Shown piece after piece: positions 33,397-40,610 of a stretch of DNA of 64,000 bases. The translations under genes and the position numbers were made by a program. The DNA is from Anagrus nilaparvatae (taxonomy: Eukaryota; Arthropoda; Insecta; Hymenoptera; Mymaridae), in the NCBI GenBank assembly GCA_022575985.1, contig JAKSXM010000007.1:59798501-59862500 (forward strand). The letters run 5' to 3'. Under the pieces are notes generated by a model. It ran no database searches. It was not told where the DNA came from and was given only the letters and a program-made list of their open reading frames with translations. The stretch's first letter is position 1; each line of letters opens with the position of its first letter.

Positions 33397-34245
33397 TCAT
33401 ATACTACATTTTCGTTGTGTAATCTCAAACCGCTTCCTTTATAAGGTCTCAAATATAAGCCTTTACCCAAAGCTACTTGCTCCATAGCTTGGTTATGTCT
33501 TTTTGATTCTTCAAGTTGTTTCTTTGCGTTGCTTACATCATTAACAGCTTTGGTTACACCGCTAATTCCTCCTGCTAATGCACCTATAGCACTCAAGCCG
33601 GCAAATATTGGAATGAGAGGCAAAACTCCTCCAATTTTGTAAGGTAATGGTAATACTCTTAATTTATTGATCTTAGATTTTCCACCGTTCTTCTTAACGG
33701 CCTTTCGAGCTCCTTTTAATGCTGATTTTATAACAGTTTTAGCGTTGTTACTTTTACTCATAGATTTCTTTGTAGCTTTAACGATTTCTCCAAAAGCAAC
33801 TCGACCACCTTTTTTCTTTTTTTTGACTGTCTTATTTTGTTTGAGTCCCATACCCATTTTTGATTTAGCTTTCATGATGTTTGTAACTGCTAGAGCTGCT
33901 GCTCTTTCACCAAAACTAGCGTCCCTTGACTTTACTCTTTGCCAAGCCTTATCTGCCAAAACTTGATCAGCGATATTTCTAGCTTGGATATCACTTTGAT
34001 TTTCTGAGTAAGCGATATCGTGCTCTTTGCAAGCAGAGTCCAGAGGGTTTATACCTGTATCTCCTCTAGCAAGACGCTTTGTTAGCTTAGTGCCAGGACC
34101 ACAAAATCTATGCAAATAAACAGTATAAAATTTAATTGAAATAATTAATTTAATGATATTTTAAATACCTGTATCCTGGTATATGGAACTCGAAAGGTAA
34201 CTTGTTAATTAAAGTGTTCACTAAGCCTCGACCTCCAACGATCAT
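33375..34245 (-). CDS. Phospholipase A2 (parvovirus VP1-like) virion protein, spliced
   Basis: Exon 2 (33375 to about 34107) carries FCGPG, the calcium-binding loop, and D-x-A-C-x-x-HD-x-x-Y, the catalytic His-Asp helix of secreted and VP1-type PLA2. This domain opens endosomal membranes in parvoviruses and occurs in some Polinton-type viruses. Exon 1 (34169-34245, ATG at 34245, 25 codons plus two bases) ends in CAG before GTATTT, and exon 2 starts after TTTGCATAG. Splicing the intron of about 60 bp keeps the frame and completes the residues just before the calcium loop. The C-terminal part is very basic (KKKKKGG) with a Gly/Ala hydrophobic stretch near 33550-33640. The end overlaps the protease frame. 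Total about 269 residues. Confidence 0.85.
34108..34168 (-). other. Intron of the PLA2 virion gene (about 60 bp)
   Basis: Donor CAG/GTATTT and acceptor GCATAG on the minus strand, AT-rich between. Without it the PLA2 frame would lack an ATG and the start of its calcium loop. The exact length is uncertain by one base. Confidence 0.7.
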
Positions 34246-34281
34246 CACTGCACGATAGATGAAACATAAATGAGGTCAAGA

Positions 34282-34304
34282 CTATAAATGACCTGTATTT
34301 ATAG
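34282..34304. promoter_or_regulatory. Back-to-back TATA boxes, bidirectional promoter
   Basis: CTATAAAT at 34282-34289 and ATTTATAG at 34297-34304 form an inverted pair in the 99 bp between the divergent starts at 34245 (PLA2 unit) and 34345 (ATPase unit). Spacing to each ATG is about 35-60 bp. This suggests coordinated late expression of both units (inference). Confidence 0.6.
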
Positions 34305-34344
34305 TGAACCTAATCAGTATCGTGAGAGACATCTATCGATAAAC

Positions 34345-36147
34345 ATGTCTGGAAAAAAATCAGTTGTTAATCCGAAAAAGAGATATGCTCAAGATGATAC
34401 ATCTCAAGTTAAAAAAAAAAGAAAACAGAAAAGTGATAATGATTTGATTGTTGCAAAGAAAAGTCAATTAAGTTTACCTGTGATTAACTTTGACTTTGTA
34501 ATCGATAAATTAGCTCCAACTGTGAGTCGTCATGGTGAAAATTGGAAAAATTTCAGTATCAGAGCAGTGTTTTGTGGACCAAGCGGCTGCGGAAAAACGA
34601 ATGCCTTATTTACATTACTCATTCACATAAATGGGTTAAGATATATAAACGTTTACATCTTTTCAAAATCGCTGAATCAACCAAAATATCAATGGTTAAT
34701 AGACTTGTTAAAGTCTATACCGGAAATTCGAGTATTTGTATACAGTGACAATGAGCAAGTAATATCTCCTGATGAGGTTTTACCCAATAGTATTATGATA
34801 TTTGACGATATCGCATGTGAAAAACAGGATAATGTAAGATCTTTCTATAGCATGGGTAGACACATGGAGGTGGACTCGTTTTATCTTTGTCAGTCTTACG
34901 CAAGAATACCCAAGCACTTAATTCGAGATAACTTTAATTTTTTGGTTCTTTTTCGACAAGACGAAATGAACCTTAAACATGTTTACGATGATCATGTTAA
35001 CACCGACATGACTTTTAATGAATTCAAGGATTTATGTGTAAAATGTTGGAATCGAGATAAATATAATTTTATTCTTATTGACAAAGATAGCGAATTCGAT
35101 GCTGGAAGATATAGAAAGAATTTTGACGATTTTACTTTAAATTCAAAGAACTCCAATCAAGATGAACAGTCTTCTGTCAGTGGTCAAGGTGTCAACATGG
35201 ATCCTGATGTATTAGATCAAATTGCTGAAGCTAGAAAATCTATACGACGCAAAAGTCTAGCATTAAAACTTGGCAAAGAGGCTGCTGAAAGTGTATTGAA
35301 AGAAAATCTCAAACCTATAACAGAACCATTGGAAAAAATTGCTGAAAAATTAGTAGAAAAATCAGTCGATAAACCAAGAAAAAGACAACTTCAAGATATA
35401 ACACGCAATATAACTGGTGTTAAAAGAAAAAGAGATTCATTTTTATACAACAATTTTAAATATGCTTTGGAAGATGATCATGATGATGAAGATGATGATG
35501 ATGAAACTTTAGAATTTAATACAGTTATTCAAAATAATGAACAGAATGATTTAACACCTATACCATATACAAAATCTAGTACACCTAAAGCTAGCAAAGT
35601 AAAAGAATATTTGTTTAAGCTTACCAAAGGTCAAGATCAATCGCTGGATACAAAAACTGGTGTTCGATATTTAAAAACTGGTAACTTTATGATAGGAAAT
35701 ACTGAAGCATATTTTGATAATGCGGATAATTTATTATTGAACAATAAAGAGTATCGATTAACCGATGGTTTGGTAGATCTTTTGTTTCACAAAAATTTAA
35801 CGCCTTATATTGAAAAAACACCAGAGGATAAAGAGGTTTATAAAAAAATTATTAGTGAAACAAGTGCTCACAAGAAAAATTACAAACTTGATAATTCTTT
35901 TCGTAAAGATCATAAAGTAAAAATGAACTTTATTAAAGATTTGTTTAATATTTCTGAAGGTGAAGGATTGCCTAAATACATGGTTACAAGTAATGCACCA
36001 ATAGATTACGTTCACTGGGACGATCCTAACGAGTTAGTTGATCGTTTGAGATTATTGGTATCTGAGAGAGAATCTGGTCATAACGGTCACGATAACGAAA
36101 TTCAGTCTATCATCGAAGAGCTCAGAGAAGCAAAAATTATATATTAA
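34345..36147 (+). CDS. A32-like packaging ATPase fused to Polinton C-terminal domain
   Basis: 600 residues from the ATG at 34345 (MSGKK); the frame is open to an earlier ATG at 34288, but that lies in the promoter. Walker A GPSGCGKT is at residues 78-85 and Walker B IMIFDD near 150, in the arrangement of FtsK/HerA-type genome-packaging ATPases of Polintons and large DNA viruses. A basic linker (KRKR) and an acidic run (DDHDDEDDDDE) follow. A second domain (about 460-600) may be a separate protein in related elements. Its end, WDDPNELVDRLR...EELREAKIIY, is nearly the end of the FLYWCH protein of the same element. The ATPase would drive DNA into capsids; the role of the second domain is unknown. 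Confidence 0.88.
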   Translation: MSGKKSVVNPKKRYAQDDTSQVKKKRKQKSDNDLIVAKKSQLSLPVINFDFVIDKLAPTVSRHGENWKNFSIRAVFCGPSGCGKTNALFTLLIHINGLRYINVYIFSKSLNQPKYQWLIDLLKSIPEIRVFVYSDNEQVISPDEVLPNSIMIFDDIACEKQDNVRSFYSMGRHMEVDSFYLCQSYARIPKHLIRDNFNFLVLFRQDEMNLKHVYDDHVNTDMTFNEFKDLCVKCWNRDKYNFILIDKDSEFDAGRYRKNFDDFTLNSKNSNQDEQSSVSGQGVNMDPDVLDQIAEARKSIRRKSLALKLGKEAAESVLKENLKPITEPLEKIAEKLVEKSVDKPRKRQLQDITRNITGVKRKRDSFLYNNFKYALEDDHDDEDDDDETLEFNTVIQNNEQNDLTPIPYTKSSTPKASKVKEYLFKLTKGQDQSLDTKTGVRYLKTGNFMIGNTEAYFDNADNLLLNNKEYRLTDGLVDLLFHKNLTPYIEKTPEDKEVYKKIISETSAHKKNYKLDNSFRKDHKVKMNFIKDLFNISEGEGLPKYMVTSNAPIDYVHWDDPNELVDRLRLLVSERESGHNGHDNEIQSIIEELREAKIIY

Positions 36148-36178
36148 GAGTATTCGTAAAATTTTCTTCATTTACAAT

Positions 36179-36532
36179 ATGTCCATCGACGTGTTCGGAC
36201 GACATCTTGGTTCCAGCAAAGTTGTTAAAGGACCTCCTGGTATTGGTTTTAATTTAACTAAAACTGGTGATTTCGATTTAGAGCAGAAAAAGTTGTGCAA
36301 CGTTGCTGACGCTGTAGATGATAAAGACGCAGTAAATTTAAATATTCTTAAAAAGAAATTGGAATTTAATTCAAACCAAGTATATGAAGAAGTTGGTAAT
36401 CAAATAAACCATTTGGAAAATAAAATTAAATTACTTGAAGAAGGAATCAAAAAGAGGCTAGATACAATTTATGAAGTTTTGGATATACCTGAAGAGATAA
36501 AAGATGAACAATATTCAAAAAATGTTAGTTGA
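36179..36532 (+). CDS. Fibre-like coiled-coil protein (candidate)
   Basis: 117 residues, starting 31 bp after the ATPase stop. The N-terminal part has a GPPGIGF segment, then KLCNVADAVDDKDAVN. The latter resembles the NVA-x-P...DA-x-N/T repeat near the base of phage and viral trimeric fibres. The C-terminal 60 residues are predicted coiled coil (heptads in VYEEVGNQINHLENKIKLLEE). The design fits a trimeric spike or attachment protein, which is inference. Its last 29 bp overlap the integrase start in another frame. Confidence 0.6.
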   Translation: MSIDVFGRHLGSSKVVKGPPGIGFNLTKTGDFDLEQKKLCNVADAVDDKDAVNLNILKKKLEFNSNQVYEEVGNQINHLENKIKLLEEGIKKRLDTIYEVLDIPEEIKDEQYSKNVS

Positions 36533-37424
36533 AGAGCTGCATAAGCCTGCTCGAAAAAATTTTCCAAGACGTAAAGTTGAAATGCGTGGCATAGACGAGA
36601 CCTGGCAAGCTGATCTCGTTGACATGCAAACGTATTCCAGGGAAAATAAAGGATACAATTTTCTCTTAACTGTTATCGATAACTTTTCCAAGTACGCATG
36701 GGCTGTACCTTTAAAAAATAAGACTGGTGTTGAAGTTACAAAAGCTCTAAAATCCATCTTTGTTAAGGGACGTGTTCCAAAAAAATTACACGTGGACCAA
36801 GGAACTGAATTTTACAATGTAAATTGTAAGGCCTTACTCGATAGTTATAATATAAAACTATACTCAACATACAGTAATCTCAAGGCTTCGATCGTTGAAC
36901 GTCTCAATCGTACTCTTAAATCAATAATGTGGAAAAAATTTAGTGCTCAAGGAAATTACAAATGGCTCGATATTTTACAAAATGTCGTGTCCAAATATAA
37001 TGATACGAAACATCGAACTATTGGAATGAAACCGAAAGATGTTGGTCCTAATAACGAGATAGAAGTATTGAAAAGATTTAATATTGAAAGATGGAATAGG
37101 ACAAAACGCAAATTTAAACTTGGAGACAATGTCCGAGTAAGCCGAAATAAACATGTTTTTGAAAAAGGATACACCCCAAATTATACAACGGAAGTCTTTA
37201 CAATCGATAAAGTCAAGAAAACTGTACCGCATACTTACTTGCTAAAGGACTATCAAGGTGAACCCATCGCTGGAGGATTTTACGAACAGGAATTGCTGAA
37301 AACTGCTCATCCAGATGTTTATCTAGTGGAAAAAGTGTTGAAAAAACGAGGAAATAAGCTCTTTGTAAAGTGGCTTGGATTTGATAACACCCACAACAGT
37401 TGGATAGATAAATCTGATCTATAA
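36504..37424 (+). CDS. Retroviral-type integrase with C-terminal chromodomain
   Basis: 306 residues. The catalytic core has D37 (WQADLVD), D98 (HVDQGTEF) and E132 (SIVERLNRT), the D,D,E triad of Polinton and Ty3-type integrases. Aromatic W-x-D-I-L-Q and KYNDTKHRTIGMKP motifs follow. An SH3-like segment (FKLGDNVRVS) is at about 205-255. Residues 272-306 (VEKVLKK...VKWLGFDNTHNSWI) are a chromodomain, which can guide insertion to modified chromatin. There is no N-terminal HHCC zinc finger. A second ATG at 36522 is possible. Poly(A) signals (AATAAA) lie at 37639-37650. It would cut and join the element ends, consistent with the 6 bp duplication. Confidence 0.94.
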   Translation: MNNIQKMLVEELHKPARKNFPRRKVEMRGIDETWQADLVDMQTYSRENKGYNFLLTVIDNFSKYAWAVPLKNKTGVEVTKALKSIFVKGRVPKKLHVDQGTEFYNVNCKALLDSYNIKLYSTYSNLKASIVERLNRTLKSIMWKKFSAQGNYKWLDILQNVVSKYNDTKHRTIGMKPKDVGPNNEIEVLKRFNIERWNRTKRKFKLGDNVRVSRNKHVFEKGYTPNYTTEVFTIDKVKKTVPHTYLLKDYQGEPIAGGFYEQELLKTAHPDVYLVEKVLKKRGNKLFVKWLGFDNTHNSWIDKSDL

Positions 37425-37696
37425 ATAGATCCGTTTTTTTGAGTTGCATCTACTTATCCAAATATAAAATATATTCGACTAAAAGATCAAGATTCCAAGA
37501 ATACTTTAAATGAAAATAATAAAAATGTTGAATCTAAAAATAAATCTTTTACGAATCCAACCTTTATTTAATAATAATAATAATATTTGTAAATAGTTAA
37601 AAAGTTAATCATGTATTTTTTTTTTATTTTTATGATTTAATAAATAAAATAAATTTAAAAAAAAAATGTTTAATTATTTAATCCTTTCTTTTTTCA

Positions 37697-37734
<38 letters not shown>
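37425..37734. other. 3' flank of the integrase gene with poly(A) signals and an A-run
   Basis: No ORF. Overlapping AATAAA signals near 37639 are on the plus strand. The uninterrupted A-run at 37702-37734 is, on the minus strand, a long T-run directly after the tRNA-like gene. Confidence 0.6.
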
Positions 37735-37736
<2 letters not shown>

Positions 37737-37822
37737 GCTGTGAGCAGGGATCGAACCTGCGCGGGTTTTTGTTAACCCATTGCCTTACGCGGCAACCCTT
37801 AACCGCTTGGATACCACAGCAC
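37735..37822 (-). tRNA. Class II tRNA-like gene (Ser/Leu type, anticodon uncertain)
   Basis: On the minus strand a cloverleaf can be drawn: acceptor stem GCTGTGG/TCACAGC extended two pairs further, D-arm TCC-AAGCGGTTAA-GGG, stem TTGCC/GGCAA, long variable arm GGGTT/AACCC, and T-arm GCAGG-TTCGATC-CCTGC. The D-loop and T-loop match internal A and B boxes of RNA polymerase III. A T-run of about 33 bases follows at once, a strong Pol III terminator. The anticodon loop reads only six bases (GCGTAA) and lacks the usual U33, so its amino acid cannot be assigned and it may be a pseudo-tRNA or a non-translational RNA. It lies inside the element, beside the right TIR. Confidence 0.75.
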
Positions 37823-37982
37823 TTTGTATATACAAATAAACTGTTGTATACTTATTTATCATCCTTTATATTTAAGATATGTCAAATTATTATAAAAAAT
37901 TTATAAAAGTAAGGGATTAAAAAAAAATATATATTTGAAGGTTATGTAAATAAATTTAGTTTTTATATTGTTTGCGCTGATC

Positions 37983-38715
37983 TTACATAAACTGCGCGGA
38001 TTTTCATAAAAATTTCAAGAATTATCCGATAGAGGGCGTGTTAACTTTTTTCTCGCAAGTGGTAAAATACTGTTTTACTTACTATATAAGAACGTAAAAT
38101 TAAATTGACTATAGTTGAAAATGACTCAGGAGTTAAAAAGTTTTAAAGTATAAGTGTAAATAAAAAAAAATTCCTGAGTCATTTTCAACTTTTTTTATAA
38201 ATTGTAAGTGTTATTTATAAGTTTTAAAGAAAAGATAAAATTAATATCATACAAAGTATTTATATGTAGAGGAAAAACTAAAAATGCTAATTTACCGACA
38301 TTTGATAAAAAACAAAACTACTTTACCGACATCTGGTAAGCGATCGTCTTTACACACATAACCTCTCTTGTATGTCCGCCATTTTGTTGATTAAAAAAAG
38401 GGGGGGAGAGGATCTTAACCCAAAAAAAAAATATGGCGGGAACCTCTTGTGTAACTGTACCACGTGGGCCGCCATCTTGTATCATGTAACGGTTTGGATC
38501 GACTTAACCTATAGTGCAACTGCACGATGTGGGCCGCCATCTTGGATAACGCATCCGTGGGCCGCCATCTTGTGCAATTTCATTAAAAAAAAATGGAGGA
38601 CTCGCGAAAACCTCTCGTGCAACTGCACGACCGGGCGATACCCCCACCATCAGCTTCCCCCACCACCACTCCTCCCCCCACCACATTTATGCCAAACGCC
38701 CAGTGTCTATCTACT
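37983..38715 (-). repeat. Right terminal inverted repeat of the Polinton-like element
   Basis: Inverted copy of 27798-28532, nearly identical, ending ...GTCTATCTACT at 38715. It has the same ATGGCGG cluster and hairpin. Confidence 0.92.
38114..38189. repeat. 18 bp hairpin arms in the right TIR
   Basis: GTTGAAAATGACTCAGGA at 38114-38131 is inverted at 38172-38189. It mirrors the pair in the left TIR. Confidence 0.75.
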
Positions 38716-38721
38716 AAGAAT
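38716..38721. repeat. Right target-site duplication AAGAAT
   Basis: Same six bases as 27792-27797, directly after the right TIR. Confidence 0.85.
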
Positions 38722-38859
38722 GCTTTATTTTTACAGTAACTTTTAAAAATATCAGCGAATGGATTCCTTTCCTCAAATTTTTTATAAAACATTTCATATT
38801 TAGATTTATTTTATTAAACATTTTAATGATAATAATTTTAATACGAATGATTAAGTAAA

Positions 38860-40533
38860 TTAATACTCAGGTAATTTTAAGTACTCTGTTGGACTAAACA
38901 ACCAATAAAAAGGTTCTTGGTCGATAACTATAAATTTAAAATTTAGATTTACTTTTTCTGTAAAAATATCACCTACGTCGGTTATAATTGTTAATATCTT
39001 CTTATTATTTGAACTTTTTGAACAAGCTTCCAAAGCAAGTTTTAAAAACTCGTTTGTTCTTTTAAGTCCAAAACAAGAGCAGATATTAAAATATTGTAAA
39101 TTTAAAAATTTTTTAATAACTTTAAGTAAATATTCATACTTCATACGGAAACAAAAGTTACACTTTAATGTTATCAAGTATGGCATGATACCGAAGCCTT
39201 CTCCTGTTATTTTTAAACCAGCTAAAGACAAGTGTTTTAAGTTCGGTAATTTACTTAAATGTTTCATACCTTCATCAGTGACATTGTCACAAAATAAAAT
39301 ATCTAAATTTGATAAGTTTAATAAGGTCTTACTGACAGCTAACAAAAAATCGTCAGTTACACAGGAATTTTTTGAGAGACATAAAGTTTTTAAATTATTC
39401 AATAACAGTATCAAATTGAAACAGTTAGATGTCACCATGCTCTCGGATAAACACTGTAATTGTAAATGTTCTAATCCTGAATGTTTTGATATTACTTCTA
39501 AATATTGATTAGTCAATGATAAAGTACCAGAGAACCGCACATTTACTTTTATTAATTTTTTTAGTTTTTTGAGTATAGAAACTAAATAAAAGTTTTCAAT
39601 GCAACCACAATCCTGTAGCTCTATAGATTTAATATAGTCCTCTTTTAAATTTAATAAACAACTTCCTGTAATATTTGAATTTCTAAGACTCAATTTTTCA
39701 AGTTTACAGATTGAAAATAGTTGTTCAAGTTCCTTTTCAAAAGACATTTTGTTTAAATTTAAATCTAATTCTGTTATATTGTAGCCATTAATAGAAATTG
39801 CATTCATAAGACTTTTATTTTTTTCAGAAAAACCCAAGCATAATATTAAGGTTTTTAAATTTTTGAAATTAAAATTATAATTTTCTAAATTAATAATTTC
39901 AATCGGTACAGATGCCTCTTGTAAAGCAAGGGTATTAATTGAATCTGTTAAACAATTTTTCAAAAAATTATCACTGACATTAATTCTAAATAAATTTATA
40001 ACTTTTAAATTTTTATTTTTTGAGCATAAATTAATCAATTTAGTTTCAAGATCAGAGAACTCATTTAATTCGTTTTTATAAATTTGTAGATTTGTTAAAT
40101 TTAATTCCAAAATGTTATTACAATGATTGATCATATTCATAATAAGTGCGACAATAACTTTAAATGATGCTCTTAGATTAACTTTTTCTAGATTAACGCA
40201 GTGCCTTATGCAATTAATACTTAAATATTCTCCATTATAAAAATTATTGTTATTTGGAGAATGATAATATGTTAAATCAATGCTTTTGAAGTAATATCCG
40301 TACTTTTGTAAAACATTCTGAAGAATATGATCATTATGTATTGTTACTACTTGATTAGGACCGAAGATCCAACTTCCCCAAGTATCTTTTGATAAATCTA
40401 ACTTTGGAAAGTGTCTCCAAGAGCTTTGAGCTAAACATTGCCAACGTTTACATACTTCTTCTGCCTTTATTCTATCAATCATAGGGAGGAAAGAGAAAAT
40501 ATGATCAAGACAATCGTCATTAATAAACTCCAT
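38860..40533 (-). CDS. F-box/LRR protein
   Basis: 557 residues from the ATG at 40533. Residues 1-45 form an F-box (INDDCLDHIFSFLP...AEEVCKRWQCLA), which binds Skp1 in SCF ubiquitin ligases. From about residue 120 to 520 there are irregular leucine-rich repeats (LKTLCLSKN, LKHLSLAGL and similar), the usual substrate-binding part of FBXL proteins. The acceptor TTTTCTTTTTCAG ends at 40549-40550, 16 bp before the ATG, so an untranslated first exon lies upstream, and the intron may contain the MITE at 40611-42525. A poly(A) signal (AATAAA, minus) is at 38805-38810, about 85 bp from the Polinton-like element, which therefore spares the gene. The substrate is unknown. Confidence 0.9.
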   Translation of the reverse strand: MEFINDDCLDHIFSFLPMIDRIKAEEVCKRWQCLAQSSWRHFPKLDLSKDTWGSWIFGPNQVVTIHNDHILQNVLQKYGYYFKSIDLTYYHSPNNNNFYNGEYLSINCIRHCVNLEKVNLRASFKVIVALIMNMINHCNNILELNLTNLQIYKNELNEFSDLETKLINLCSKNKNLKVINLFRINVSDNFLKNCLTDSINTLALQEASVPIEIINLENYNFNFKNLKTLILCLGFSEKNKSLMNAISINGYNITELDLNLNKMSFEKELEQLFSICKLEKLSLRNSNITGSCLLNLKEDYIKSIELQDCGCIENFYLVSILKKLKKLIKVNVRFSGTLSLTNQYLEVISKHSGLEHLQLQCLSESMVTSNCFNLILLLNNLKTLCLSKNSCVTDDFLLAVSKTLLNLSNLDILFCDNVTDEGMKHLSKLPNLKHLSLAGLKITGEGFGIMPYLITLKCNFCFRMKYEYLLKVIKKFLNLQYFNICSCFGLKRTNEFLKLALEACSKSSNNKKILTIITDVGDIFTEKVNLNFKFIVIDQEPFYWLFSPTEYLKLPEY

Positions 40534-40610
40534 CTTTACCTTTGGAAGCTGAAAAAGAAAATTTGTAGGCTACATAAAGTACAAAAATAATTTTTCACAA
40601 TAAATATATA

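Larger units (their letters stand above)
27798..38715. mobile_element. Maverick/Polinton-like virus-type transposon, 10.9 kb, lacking DNA polymerase B
   Basis: The termini are about 735 bp inverted repeats beginning AGTAGATAGACACTGGGCG. They are flanked by the identical 6 bp AAGAAT at 27792-27797 and 38716-38721. A 6 bp duplication, 5'-AG termini and a retroviral-type integrase are hallmarks of Polintons. The content is an integrase, A32-like ATPase, adenain-like protease, capsid-like and penton-like proteins, a PLA2 protein, a fibre-like protein, a FLYWCH protein and a tRNA-like gene. I find no frame for a protein-primed DNA polymerase B, which autonomous Polintons carry. The ends are intact and most frames are open, so insertion is probably young. 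It sits just past the 3' end of the F-box gene. Confidence 0.92.

Noticed and set aside
33375..34245. Parvovirus or bidnavirus integration
   Set aside because: Only the PLA2 domain is parvovirus-like. There is no NS1 or parvoviral capsid, and the neighbours and ends are Polinton-type.
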